Assembly: GCA_965275905.1 (NCBI GenBank)
Contig: CBDHYJ010000055.1
Coordinates: 17,636 to 81,635 of the forward strand
Direction: 5' to 3'
DNA from: CBDAQD01 sp965275905
GTDB lineage: Bacteria > Pseudomonadota > Alphaproteobacteria > Rhizobiales > JAJFHC01
DNA length: 64,000 bases
The translations under genes were made by a program, and so were the position numbers. The notes under the pieces are model-generated. The model was not told where the DNA came from. It did no database searches and worked only from the letters and a program-made list of their open reading frames with translations. Below are positions 35,014 to 46,280 of the stretch, piece by piece (the first letter of the stretch is position 1; every line of letters starts with the position of its first letter).

Positions 35014-35892
35014 GTGAAACCGCTGCCCAATACGCTGCTTGAGACCGATCTGGTCCACACTTTCGTTGCAATCGCCGAAGCCGGCAGCTTTACGGCCGCC
35101 GCCAGGCGCGTGTTTCGCACGCCGTCGGCCGTGAGCATGCAGATGAAGCGCCTTGAGGAACAGCTCGGCCGCCCGCTGTTCCATCGGCATGGCCGGTCCG
35201 TGTCCCTCACGCCTGACGGTGAAGCTTTCCTGAGTCACAGCCGGGAGATGCTGCGGATCAACGACGAGGCGCTTGCCAGATTCCGGATCCCGCAGATCGA
35301 GGGCCGCGTCCGCTTCGGCGCGCCCGATGATTTCGGAACCCGTGTTCTGCCGAGGATCCTCGCGCGCTTCGCGACCACGCATCCGTCCGTCGACGTCGAC
35401 GTGGTGCTTTCGACGACTGTCGATGTGCGCAGGCGGTTCGAGGCGGGCGATCTCGATCTCTGCCTGGCTGTGGCGGGCGTGGACGAGGCGGCCGCCGGCA
35501 GGCCGGTCTATTCGGAATCCTTGATCTGGGTCGGCAGGAAGGAAGGGAGCGCGCGTAAACGGTCGCCCGTGCCGCTTGCCCTGTCGGAGCAGGGATGCCC
35601 CTGGCGCTCGGCGGCGCTGCGATCGCTGGACGACAGGAATGTCAGCTACCGGATCGCCTATACGTGCGAGTTCGGACTGGGCCAGATCGCCGCCGTGGAA
35701 GCGGATCTTGCGGTGGCACCGCTGCCGACAAGCCTTGTCACGGACGGTTTCGAAAAGCTCGGACCGCAACACGGCCTGAGCCGGATCGGCGACTATCAGC
35801 TCAGGCTGGAAGAGGCAGCGACGATCGGATCCGCCGGCAAGGCCTTCTCGCAGCACGTCGTGTCGAGCTTCGGCGAGATGGAGATGCCCTGA
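35014..35892 (+). CDS. LysR-family transcriptional regulator
   Basis: A 292-residue regulator with an N-terminal winged helix, LLETDLVHTFVAIAEAGSFTAAARRVFRTPSAVSMQMKRLEEQLGRPLF, and a periplasmic-binding-like effector domain starting at GRVRFGAPDDFGTRVLPRILARFATTHPSVDVDVV. The start is not certain: TTG at 34996 lies inside the palindrome, while GTG at 35014 leaves six residues before the first helix, which fits the family. Divergent from the DUF1127 gene, a partner often seen in Rhizobiales. The effector is unknown. Confidence 0.88.
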   Translation: MKPLPNTLLETDLVHTFVAIAEAGSFTAAARRVFRTPSAVSMQMKRLEEQLGRPLFHRHGRSVSLTPDGEAFLSHSREMLRINDEALARFRIPQIEGRVRFGAPDDFGTRVLPRILARFATTHPSVDVDVVLSTTVDVRRRFEAGDLDLCLAVAGVDEAAAGRPVYSESLIWVGRKEGSARKRSPVPLALSEQGCPWRSAALRSLDDRNVSYRIAYTCEFGLGQIAAVEADLAVAPLPTSLVTDGFEKLGPQHGLSRIGDYQLRLEEAATIGSAGKAFSQHVVSSFGEMEMP

Positions 35893-35911
35893 GTGTTGTC
35901 AGGAGACCGGT

Positions 35912-36691
35912 CTAGTTGCCCATCCAGTCGTCCAGTGCCGCGGCACCGATAATCGGACCGGTGCCGTTGACCTGGAGGAACACCACGCAGCCGTCATATC
36001 CGGGGCCCATCACATCGGACTTGGGCAGCTCGATCTCGACCGCATCGCCGGACCAGCGTCCGAGCGGGATCATCTGCCGCACGATGTTGTAGTAGGTGAT
36101 GCTGCGTCCGCCGTTCTCGCCGCGCTTGATGGCGACCTTGCTCTTGTCGGTATAGAGCGCGAGCCAGAGCGTTGCGGTGCGGCTGTCCCCGTTCTTGCCG
36201 GCTGGCGCCTTGACCATGAGCGTGTCGTTCTTGACCGAGACGTCGACGTCGATCCAGTTGGGATCGGGCTTGACGTTAAGCTGCTTGATCTTGCCTTCAA
36301 CCTGGCTGCGGCGGCTGCCGACGGCGTGGACGCGGCCGTTGATGACCATCTGCGGCGTGTAGACCTGCCGGTCGCCGCGGCGGAGCGCGTAATTTCGCTG
36401 GCGCGCGGAATTGGCCGGAGTGGCGAAGGTGTCCTTCCAGCCGAGATAGTCCCAGTAGTCGACCGGGAAGGTCAGGGCGATGACGTCTTTGCGTTTGGCG
36501 AGGTCGCCCAGATAGGCGTCAGCCGGCGGGCATGAGGAGCAGCCCTGGCTGGTGAACAGTTCGACGACGGTCGGACGCTCTGCTTTTGCAGCGGCAAGTG
36601 TCGGCGTGGCGAAAGCCCAGGCAAGACCGATGCCCGCCAGAGTGCGCGTAAGGAGCGATCCCAGTCTCGGTGCTGAATTTATTGCGGCCAT
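35912..36691 (-). CDS. DUF1223 thioredoxin-like periplasmic protein
   Basis: A 259-residue exported protein. The signal peptide covers residues 1-33 (TLAGIGLAWAFATPTLA). The mature N-terminal part has a thioredoxin-like fold with the motif LFTSQGCSSCPPADAYLGDLA (CSSC) and VDYWDYLGWKDTFATPANSARQRNYA, diagnostic for DUF1223. The C-terminal half is a beta-rich domain. The redox CxxC suggests a thiol role in the envelope, unproven. It is upstream of acnA on the same strand with a hairpin between them. Confidence 0.9.
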   Translation of the reverse strand: MAAINSAPRLGSLLTRTLAGIGLAWAFATPTLAAAKAERPTVVELFTSQGCSSCPPADAYLGDLAKRKDVIALTFPVDYWDYLGWKDTFATPANSARQRNYALRRGDRQVYTPQMVINGRVHAVGSRRSQVEGKIKQLNVKPDPNWIDVDVSVKNDTLMVKAPAGKNGDSRTATLWLALYTDKSKVAIKRGENGGRSITYYNIVRQMIPLGRWSGDAVEIELPKSDVMGPGYDGCVVFLQVNGTGPIIGAAALDDWMGN

Positions 36692-36791
36692 AAATCAGGT
36701 TCCGTTCTCAGTATGGGCCGGACCATAGGCGCATTCATCATAACAGGCGAGTAACGATGGGGTGAGGCCGAAAAGATCAATGATAACAATC

Positions 36792-36821
36792 GGGCGGCTG
36801 TTCAGCCAGCCGCCCCTTTTT
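36792..36821. terminator. Terminator-like hairpin between DUF1223 and acnA
   Basis: Arms GGGCGGCTG (36792-36800) and CAGCCGCCC (36807-36815) pair perfectly, followed on the plus strand by five T residues (36817-36821). Both neighbouring genes are on the minus strand, where the hairpin would end acnA only with a weak T-rich tail (gattgttat), so its use is unclear. Confidence 0.4.
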
Positions 36822-36859
36822 GTTGGATTCGCGGCCCGGATGCGGCCATCACTCCGGCA

Positions 36860-39739
<2,880 letters not shown>

Positions 39740-39933
39740 CCGGTTGATTGTCGCCGCCTGGATGGCGGCTTTCATAACGATATAGTGGCTTTTGCACTGA
39801 TCTGCCAGTTGCACAAATGTATTCCGCAGCTCTGTTTTTTCCCAGTTTGATGAGCGGGCCCTTGAGCTAGTGCTTTTCACGCGGCGTTTGTTTCGATAGA
39901 TGTCTGCGACCGCTTCCAGGTTACCGGAGAAAT

Positions 39934-40551
39934 GTGCCGTCCATGGAACTCGTTGGAGAAGGCCTGAGCTGCGTGCGTGGCGGCCGCCGCGTGTTCGAGA
40001 ATGTTTCGTTTTCGACCGGAGCGGGCGGCGGACTTTTGCTTACCGGCCCGAACGGTGCCGGCAAGACAAGCCTGCTCAGGGTTGTCGCCGGACTGCTGGA
40101 ACAGGTTGGCGGCACTCTCAGGCTGGACGGCGGCGACGACGAGCTCTCGATCGGTCAGCATGCTCATTTCATTGGCCACCTCGACGCCGTCAAGTCTACG
40201 CTGACCGTGGAAGAGAACCTGCAGTTCTGGTCCGATTTCCTGGGCGGTGGCGATGTCGGCAAGGCTCTGGCGGCGTTCGATCTCGAACATCTGGCGACCA
40301 TTCCGGCGGCGCTTCTGTCGGCCGGCCTGAAGCGCCGTCTGGCGCTCTCGCGCCTGGCGCTCGTCCCCCGCGCAATATGGCTGCTTGACGAACCGTCGGT
40401 GTCACTGGACGTAGACTCGCGCGAAACGCTCGCCCGTGCGGTGATCGCTCACCTTGAGGATGGCGGACTGGTTCTCGCCTCAACGCATGCCGACCTCGGC
40501 ATCCCATTCGCCGACACGCTCGTGCTGGGAAAGGACGAGGACGAGACATGA
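39934..40551 (+). CDS. ccmA: Heme exporter ATP-binding protein CcmA
   Basis: A 205-residue ABC ATPase of cytochrome c maturation system I. Walker A is LTGPNGAGKTSLLR, the signature region is LLSAGLKRRLALSRLALVPRAIWLLDEPSVSLD (with LSAGLKRR in place of LSGGQ, as usual in CcmA, followed by Walker B). With CcmB and CcmC it releases heme-loaded CcmE. The GTG start at 39934 follows CCGGAGA. It overlaps ccmB by four bases and heads the ccm operon, divergent from acnA. Confidence 0.95.
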   Translation: MPSMELVGEGLSCVRGGRRVFENVSFSTGAGGGLLLTGPNGAGKTSLLRVVAGLLEQVGGTLRLDGGDDELSIGQHAHFIGHLDAVKSTLTVEENLQFWSDFLGGGDVGKALAAFDLEHLATIPAALLSAGLKRRLALSRLALVPRAIWLLDEPSVSLDVDSRETLARAVIAHLEDGGLVLASTHADLGIPFADTLVLGKDEDET

Positions 40552-41216
40552 AGATGCTCTTGTCCCTGATCCGTCGCGACATCGTGCTGGCCATCCGTCA
40601 GGGCGGCGGCGCCGGCATGGCGCTCGGCTTTTTCCTGATCGTCGTTGTTCTGCTTCCCCTCGGCATCGGGCCGGATCCGGTGATGCTGAACCGGATCGCT
40701 CCGGGGGCGCTCTGGGTCGCGCTGCTGCTGTCAGTGCTGCTGTCCGCAGACCGGATCTTCCAGGCTGACTACGAGGACGGGACCCTTGAGGTCATGCTTC
40801 TCGGGCCGGCGCCTCTGGAAATGGTCGCGCTCTCGAAAACCGTGGCGCACTGGCTGACGACCGGGCTTCCGCTTGCGCTGGCGGCTCCGATCCTCGGTAT
40901 CCTGCTGAATCTTCCCCCGGCTGCCTTCGGGCCTCTCGTGGCAACAACGCTGATCGGGTCGCCGGCCCTGAGCCTGCTTGGCGCCGTCGGGGCAGCACTT
41001 ACGGTCGGTGTGCGCCGCGGCGGGCTGCTGCTGTCGATCCTCGTGCTGCCGCTTTACGTTCCGGTGCTCATATTCGGCGTGTCAGCGGCGAGTGCGGCCA
41101 TCACCGGGCCCGTTCCGTTCGGGACGGCAGCGCTTATCCTGACGTCGATGTCGCTTGCTTGTCTGGTGTTGTGCCCGGTTGCGGCAGCCGCCGCGCTAAG
41201 GGCACATTTCCGGTGA
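40548..41216 (+). CDS. ccmB: Heme exporter permease CcmB
   Basis: A 222-residue inner-membrane protein with six hydrophobic segments. Family marks are LIRRDIVLAIRQGGG at the N-terminus and the loop QADYEDGTLEVMLLGPAPLEMVALSKTVAHWLTTGLPLALAAP after TM2, which contacts CcmA. Length is normal. The start codon overlaps the ccmA stop (ATGA), so both subunits are coupled. ccmC follows after about 100 bases. Confidence 0.95.
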   Translation: MKMLLSLIRRDIVLAIRQGGGAGMALGFFLIVVVLLPLGIGPDPVMLNRIAPGALWVALLLSVLLSADRIFQADYEDGTLEVMLLGPAPLEMVALSKTVAHWLTTGLPLALAAPILGILLNLPPAAFGPLVATTLIGSPALSLLGAVGAALTVGVRRGGLLLSILVLPLYVPVLIFGVSAASAAITGPVPFGTAALILTSMSLACLVLCPVAAAAALRAHFR

Positions 41217-41320
41217 ATTAAGAGCACAATTCCGTTGAAGATTATGGGCGAGCGGTTCCGCGCCGACAAAGGGTCACACCGCTTTGAGTTGCATGCAATG
41301 CCACTGAAAGATAAATAAAA

Positions 41321-42067
41321 ATGACTATGTTGCACTATGCGAATCCTACGCGGTTTGTGCGTCTGTCCGATGTAGTGCTGCCCTGGTGTCTCGGCGCCAC
41401 GGTGCTTCTGTTCGCCGCTGGCATTTATCTGTCGCTGTTCGTTGCACCGCCCGATTACCAGCAGGGAGAGACGGTGCGAATCATGTTTGTCCACGTGCCT
41501 GCCGCGTGGATGGCGATGTTCGTCTACACGACAATGGCGGTCGCCAGTGCTGTCGCACTGATCTGGAAACATCCGTTGGCGGATGTTGCGGCAAAGGCCG
41601 CTGCCCCGATCGGAGCATGTTTCACGTTTCTCGCCCTGGCGACTGGATCTCTTTGGGGCAAACCCATGTGGGGCGCATGGTGGGTGTGGGACGCCCGCCT
41701 GACGTCGGTGCTGGTGCTGTTCCTGCTCTATCTCGGCTATATCGCTGTCTGGAACGCCATCGAGGAACCGACCCGCGCCGGGCGGATCGCCGCGATCCTG
41801 GCGCTGATCGGCTTCGTCAATGTCCCGATCATCAAGTTTTCCGTGGACTGGTGGAATTCCCTGCATCAGCCGGCGAGCGTCCTGCGCATGGACGGGCCGG
41901 CGATCCATTCGTCAATCCTGACGCCGCTGCTCGTCATGGCGCTCGCCTATACGGCACTGTTCCTGACGCTGCATCTGATCGCCATGCGCAGCGAGATCCT
42001 GCGGCGGCGGATCCGTTCCATGCAACTGGCCCAGACCGAGAGAGGTGGTCGTCATGCCGTTGCTTGA
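41321..42067 (+). CDS. ccmC: Heme-handling protein CcmC
   Basis: A 248-residue membrane protein with six helices. The tryptophan-rich WWD motif GAWWVWDARL (about residue 118) and its flanking histidines, HVPAAWM in loop 1 and SLHQPASV in loop 3, form the heme platform that loads heme onto CcmE. Length is normal. It overlaps ccmD, whose ATG lies 14 bases before the ccmC stop. A weak ribosome binding site (GAAAGA) precedes the ATG. Confidence 0.95.
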   Translation: MTMLHYANPTRFVRLSDVVLPWCLGATVLLFAAGIYLSLFVAPPDYQQGETVRIMFVHVPAAWMAMFVYTTMAVASAVALIWKHPLADVAAKAAAPIGACFTFLALATGSLWGKPMWGAWWVWDARLTSVLVLFLLYLGYIAVWNAIEEPTRAGRIAAILALIGFVNVPIIKFSVDWWNSLHQPASVLRMDGPAIHSSILTPLLVMALAYTALFLTLHLIAMRSEILRRRIRSMQLAQTERGGRHAVA

Positions 42068-42236
42068 CGGACATTGGGGGTTTGTCATCGCGTCCTACGC
42101 CATCTCAACGGTCGTACTCGGCGGGCTGATCCTTTCAATCCTGCTCGACCAGAAGCGGCAGCGGCGGTTGCTTGCCGACCTGGAAGCGGCGGGCGTCGGC
42201 CGGCGCGGCAGGAAACAGAGAACGGATGAAACATGA
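42054..42236 (+). CDS. ccmD: Heme exporter protein CcmD
   Basis: A 60-residue protein with one helix (about residues 11-31, FVIASYAISTVVLGGLILSILL) followed by a basic tail. The helix followed by LDQKRQRRLLADLEAAG is typical of CcmD, which holds CcmC and CcmE together and helps release holo-CcmE. The ATG at 42054 fits better than a GTG three codons earlier. Overlaps both ccmC and ccmG by a few bases. Confidence 0.9.
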   Translation: MPLLDGHWGFVIASYAISTVVLGGLILSILLDQKRQRRLLADLEAAGVGRRGRKQRTDET

Positions 42237-42838
42237 GTCAGGTCACAGATACCGCAGCCCGGGACTCCGGCTCCGCAGGCCGCAGGCGCAGGATGATGTT
42301 TACCGCTCTTCCGGTTGCCGCGTTCGGCGTTCTGGCCGTCGTACTCGCCATAGGGCTCAGCAGCGGAGATCCGTCGCGTGTTCCGTCCGCACTGATCGGC
42401 AAGAAGGTTCCGGACTTCCAGCTTGCCGCGATCGAGGGCCTGAAGCTTGAAGGCAATACGGTTCCCGGACTGGGCGCCGCGGTGCTCCGTCAGGGCAAGG
42501 TCAGCATCGTCAATGTCTGGGCGTCGTGGTGCGGCCCCTGCCGGGTCGAGCATCCCTATCTCATGCAGCTTGCCGCGCGCGGCGACGTGCAGATGACGGG
42601 CATCAACTACAAGGATTCGCCCGAAAACGCCCGGCGGTTTCTCGGCCTGCACGGAAATCCGTTTTCCGTGGTCGGCGCCGATGGCAACGGCCGGACTGCC
42701 GTTGACTGGGGCGTCTACGGCGTTCCGGAGACGTTCGTGGTCGATGGCAATGGCACGATCCGCTACAAGCATGTCGGTCCGATCAGCGAAACCGCGCTCA
42801 AAACGAAGATTCTGCCGGCCATCGAGGCTGCGCGTTAA
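42233..42838 (+). CDS. ccmG: Thiol:disulfide interchange protein CcmG/DsbE
   Basis: A 201-residue membrane-anchored thioredoxin. One N-terminal helix (about residues 22-42) anchors a periplasmic domain with VNVWASWCGPCRVEHP (Cys100 and Cys103) and the acidic-loop region GVPETFVVDGNG, typical of CcmG. It reduces apocytochrome c cysteines before heme attachment. The start overlaps the ccmD stop (ATGA). No ccmE, ccmF, ccmH or ccmI genes are in the window, so the operon is only the ABCDG part. Confidence 0.95.
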   Translation: MSQVTDTAARDSGSAGRRRRMMFTALPVAAFGVLAVVLAIGLSSGDPSRVPSALIGKKVPDFQLAAIEGLKLEGNTVPGLGAAVLRQGKVSIVNVWASWCGPCRVEHPYLMQLAARGDVQMTGINYKDSPENARRFLGLHGNPFSVVGADGNGRTAVDWGVYGVPETFVVDGNGTIRYKHVGPISETALKTKILPAIEAAR

Positions 42839-42898
42839 GGGTTTGAAAACCGTTTAACCCGACATTAACCCTCAGCCCTTCGCGTTGAGGCCCTGACC

Positions 42899-43219
42899 AT
42901 GACACTGATCTCCCCGTCGACCCTGATCGCGCTGCAGTCCTATACGCAGCCAAAACAGGTGGTCGCGCAAAGCAACGGGGAAACTTTCACACCGCTCGAC
43001 ACAGGCGCGAAGGATCCGGTGCAGAGCCGCGATTCCGGAGGCGTCAGCGTCAAGCTCAGCCCTCAGGCGGCGCTCCATCTGGGCGAACTGGACGGTCCGG
43101 TTGATGACGGGCAGGCGGAGCGGGGCGCAGCGGTTACCGGCGAGGCGCCTTCCAGGCGCGAAAGCCAGGCGTCCGCACCTCCGGCGCCGCCGGGGAGCCG
43201 GCTCGACATAACGGTCTGA
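42899..43219 (+). CDS. Small hypothetical protein
   Basis: A 106-residue hydrophilic protein, rich in Ser, Ala, Gly and Pro and without helices that cross a membrane. I do not recognise a family. The middle has GGVSVKLSPQAALHLGEL, a pattern vaguely like segments of flagellar or secreted accessory proteins, but this is too weak to name it. It lies 60 bases after ccmG on the same strand and converges on the MarR gene. Codon bias is coding-like. Confidence 0.5.
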   Translation: MTLISPSTLIALQSYTQPKQVVAQSNGETFTPLDTGAKDPVQSRDSGGVSVKLSPQAALHLGELDGPVDDGQAERGAAVTGEAPSRRESQASAPPAPPGSRLDITV

Positions 43220-43225
43220 GTCGCG

Positions 43226-43726
43226 TCAGCGCCTGCGCGGGGCGTGATAGCCGCCGCCATTGAGCCTGGCAGATTCGGCTGACATTTCCTCAAGCGCGTC
43301 CGAAATGACGCTCAGGGCGGCCATGAACTCCTTGCGCTGTCCGCTCGGAAGCAGGTTCAGCAGACGCTTGTCGGCGGTCGCAGCACCCGGCTGCGTCGCC
43401 AGCAGGGCGCGCCGGCCCGCAGCCGAAAGGCGTATGGCGTTGGCGCGCGCGTCTTCCTTGGTGCGCTTGCGCTGGAGCAGGTTTTTTTTCAGCAGACGCG
43501 CAACGAGATCGGCCAGCGTGCTGCGGTCGATCCCGGTTCTTTCCACCAGTTCGGTCTGGCTGAGGCCCTCGTTCTGTGCCACCGTCAGGAGCACGGCGAA
43601 TTGCCGATGCGTCAATCCGCGCCCTCCCACTTCCTGCGAGTAGAGATCGGCGGCGAACTGGCCCGCCCGCTTGAGCAGGTGGTAAGCGGACTTGTTCAGA
43701 TCCCTGACTTCTCCGAGAGTGCCCAT
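43226..43726 (-). CDS. MarR-family transcriptional regulator
   Basis: A 166-residue regulator. The winged helix is LTHRQFAVLLTVAQNEGLSQTELVERTGIDRSTLADLVARLLKKNLLQRKRTKEDARANAIRLSAAGRRAL, with the wing containing the Asp-Arg pair (EDARA) of the family; helices at both ends form the dimer. GAGGG is about seven bases before the ATG. Ligand and targets unknown. A direct repeat at 43793-43836, in its upstream region, is a possible site. Confidence 0.92.
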   Translation of the reverse strand: MGTLGEVRDLNKSAYHLLKRAGQFAADLYSQEVGGRGLTHRQFAVLLTVAQNEGLSQTELVERTGIDRSTLADLVARLLKKNLLQRKRTKEDARANAIRLSAAGRRALLATQPGAATADKRLLNLLPSGQRKEFMAALSVISDALEEMSAESARLNGGGYHAPRRR

Positions 43727-44056
43727 TCCTATGCCCTCGTAGCTCCTCTTTGCCGGAAGCTCGAAACTGGCCGCAGCCCATTATTCATCAGTATTCGAAC
43801 TTTTTAGCCAGCGGCTGCAACCGATTCAAACTTTTCTACTCCTGAATTTGTAATTGGGCGGGGGGCAAGCGGGCAATACGGGGTTCCGTCAATTCTGTTC
43901 AAATTATCCGCAATTCCCATCACAATTGCATGAGCGTCGGCCCAAAGTCCCAGCCGCCGGGTTTTCCGAGAATTCAATTCAGAGCCGTCGCTCGCTCGTT
44001 TATGATTGGTGCGGCAGAGGTTTTGCGATCCTCGATGTGAATCCGGACCGGAGGTC
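43727..44056. other. Intergenic region between MarR and NUDIX genes
   Basis: 330 bases between divergent genes, more A+T-rich than its neighbours. It carries the near-identical 13-base direct repeats attcgaacttttt (43793-43805) and attcaaacttttc (43824-43836), 31 bases apart, about three helical turns. I see no gene here. Confidence 0.5.
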
Positions 44057-44605
44057 ATGACACAGGACCAGGGCAAGAAACGGTTCTCCCGGCAGGTTCC
44101 CGACGGAGATACGCAGGAGCGTCACGTGTGCGACCACTGCGGTTTCATCCGGTATGACAACCCGAAGGTGGTCACCGGCGCCGTTGTCCTGCATGACGAC
44201 CGCGTGTTGCTGTGCCGGAGGGCGATCCCGCCGAGGATCGGCTACTGGACCCTGCCCGCGGGCTACATGGAACTGCACGAGACGACGGAGGAATCGGCGC
44301 GCCGCGAGGCCTTCGAGGAGGCTTTCGCCAATATCGAGATCGAGACCCTGCTGGCGGTCTATTCGATCCCGCGCCTGAGCCAGGTCCAGGTCATCTATCG
44401 CGCGCGCCTAGTCGATCCGGAGATCAGACCGGGGCCGGAAAGCCAGGAGGTCGAGCTGTTCTCCTGGGACGATATTCCGTGGGATGATCTTGCCTTTCCG
44501 AGCGCGCGCTGGGCGCTTACCCAACAGCTAGAGGTCCGGCATCTCGACGTGTTCGCGCCGTTCACCAATCCGGAAGGCGAAACCGGCGACATGACGGAAA
44601 GCTGA
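44057..44605 (+). CDS. NUDIX hydrolase with zinc ribbon
   Basis: A 182-residue hydrolase. The N-terminal part has VCDHCGFIRYDNPK (a CxxC half of a zinc site), and the Nudix box reads GYMELHETTEESARREAFEEAFANI. The conserved glycine near its end is Phe here, but the Glu residues that bind Mg are kept. Similar proteins act on NADH or ADP-ribose. GGAGG precedes the ATG at 44057. Divergent from the MarR gene. Confidence 0.9.
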   Translation: MTQDQGKKRFSRQVPDGDTQERHVCDHCGFIRYDNPKVVTGAVVLHDDRVLLCRRAIPPRIGYWTLPAGYMELHETTEESARREAFEEAFANIEIETLLAVYSIPRLSQVQVIYRARLVDPEIRPGPESQEVELFSWDDIPWDDLAFPSARWALTQQLEVRHLDVFAPFTNPEGETGDMTES

Positions 44606-44620
44606 CTGCGTGGCCGTGGT

Positions 44621-45199
44621 CTACTCGGCCGGCGTATTCTCCTCGCCGATCTGATAGCGCTGCAGCAGCGGGACCTGGGAAAACGCGAAGACCATGGTGA
44701 TCGGCATGATGCCGAAGACCTTGAAATTGACCCAGAAGTCGGTTGAGAAATTGCGCCAGACGATTTCGTTGAGGACGGCAAGCAGCACGAAGAACAGGGC
44801 CCATCTGAAGGTCAGCTTGCGCCAGCCCTCGTCGGTCAGCTCGAAAACGCTGTCGAGCACGATCTGCAGCAGGGACCGGCCGAACGCCAGCCCGCCGAAC
44901 AGGATGGTCGCGAACAGCGTGTTCACGATGGTCGGCTTGAGCTTGATGAACAGCTCGTTGTTCAGCCAGAGCGTCAGTCCGCCGAACACGATCACGAACA
45001 CGCCGGTGACGAGGGGCAAGACCGCGATCCTGCCGTTCACGGTGTAGGACACGCTGAGCGCGATGATTGTCGCGACCATGAAGGCGCCGGTGGCCGCGAA
45101 TATGCCGAACTTGGCATTAGCGAAGAAGAACACGACCAGCGGCCCGATCTCCGTGACCAGCTTGACCACGGGGTGCATGCGTTCCTGTTTGGTCGCCAT
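44621..45199 (-). CDS. yciB: Septation/membrane protein YciB (IspZ family)
   Basis: A 192-residue inner-membrane protein with five to six helices. The start VVKLVTEIGPLVVFFFANAKFGIFAATGAFMVATIIAL and the later LKPTIVNTLFATILFGGLAFGRSLLQ are typical of YciB/IspZ, linked to envelope integrity and cell division. AGGGGAGA precedes the ATG at 45199. It follows ftsY on the same strand, a common arrangement in Rhizobiales. Confidence 0.95.
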   Translation of the reverse strand: MATKQERMHPVVKLVTEIGPLVVFFFANAKFGIFAATGAFMVATIIALSVSYTVNGRIAVLPLVTGVFVIVFGGLTLWLNNELFIKLKPTIVNTLFATILFGGLAFGRSLLQIVLDSVFELTDEGWRKLTFRWALFFVLLAVLNEIVWRNFSTDFWVNFKVFGIMPITMVFAFSQVPLLQRYQIGEENTPAE

Positions 45200-45227
45200 G
45201 GTCCTGTTCGTCTCCCCTTGATGCAGA

Positions 45228-46280
45228 TCAGGCGCTGCCCGCTATGGCCTGCGCGAATTCGTCGGCATCGAAATGCCGCAGATCCTCAACCCCTTCACCT
45301 ATGCCGATTGCGTGAATGGGCAAGCCGAATTTGGCCGAGACCGCAACGAGGATGCCGCCGCGCGCGGTGCCGTCGAGCTTGGTCATGACCAGCCCTGTGA
45401 CCCCGGCAGTTTTCCCAAAGGTCTCGACCTGCGATATGGCGTTCTGGCCGGTCGTGGCATCGAGCACCAGCAGCACGCTGTGCGGGGCGGTTTCATCCTG
45501 TTTCTTCAATACGCGCACGACCTTTTCCAGCTCCGCCATGAGGTTGGCCTTGTTCTGGAGGCGCCCGGCCGTGTCGATCAGGAGCACATCGGTGCCGTCA
45601 TCGCGCGCCTGGTTCAGGGCGTCGAATGCGAGGCCTGAAGAGTCCGCGCCGACCTCGCGGCTGACCACCGGCGCGCCGATGCGCTCGCCCCAGACCTTGA
45701 GCTGGTCGATCGCAGCCGCCCGAAAGGTATCGCCGGCGGCCAGCATCACAGAGCGGCCTTCGTTGCGGAACTGCGCGCCGAGCTTGCCGATGGTGGTGGT
45801 CTTGCCGGAGCCGTTGACCCCGACCATGAGGATCACGTGCGGCTTCTTCCCGCTATCGACAACAAGCGGCTTGGCGACCGGCTCCAGGACGGTCCTGATT
45901 TCTCCAGCCAGGACGTTGCGCACCTCCTCGGGTGTGATTTCCTTGTCGTACCGGTCGGCGGCGAGCGCATCGGAAATGCGCGCGGCCGTATCGATTCCAA
46001 GGTCAGCCTGGATCAGGACGTCTTCCAGTTCCTGCAACGTCTCATCATCGAGCTTGCGCTTGGTGAAGATGCCGGTGATGCCGGATGTGAGCGCGTTGGA
46101 CGACCGCGAAAGCCCTGCCTTCAGCTTGCCGAACCAGCCGGCTTTCACTTCCGGCTCGGCGGGCGGGACCGGCTCCGCGACAGGCTGTTCGGCACTCTCT
46201 GCCGAAGCGGCGTCGTCTTCGGGCGGGGCTTCCGCACCGGTGAACATCCGCTTGAGGAATCCTTTGCGCGGTTCGTTCAT
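45228..46280 (-). CDS. ftsY: Signal recognition particle receptor FtsY
   Basis: A 350-residue SRP receptor GTPase. An acidic A domain (about residues 1-60, EDDAASAESAEQPVAEP) is followed by the N domain (ETLQELEDVLIQADLGI) and the G domain with GVNGSGKTTTIGKL (G1), DTFRAAAIDQLKVW, DTAGRLQ (G3) and TKLDGTARGG (G4). It docks Ffh-ribosome complexes at the membrane, its partner Ffh being encoded at 48680. The start overlaps the mtaB stop (ATGA). Confidence 0.97.
   Translation of the reverse strand: MNEPRKGFLKRMFTGAEAPPEDDAASAESAEQPVAEPVPPAEPEVKAGWFGKLKAGLSRSSNALTSGITGIFTKRKLDDETLQELEDVLIQADLGIDTAARISDALAADRYDKEITPEEVRNVLAGEIRTVLEPVAKPLVVDSGKKPHVILMVGVNGSGKTTTIGKLGAQFRNEGRSVMLAAGDTFRAAAIDQLKVWGERIGAPVVSREVGADSSGLAFDALNQARDDGTDVLLIDTAGRLQNKANLMAELEKVVRVLKKQDETAPHSVLLVLDATTGQNAISQVETFGKTAGVTGLVMTKLDGTARGGILVAVSAKFGLPIHAIGIGEGVEDLRHFDADEFAQAIAGSA

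Noticed and set aside
43804..44076. 90-residue minus-strand gene in the MarR/NUDIX gap
   Set aside because: It overlaps the NUDIX ribosome binding site and start, has no family features and no ribosome binding site.
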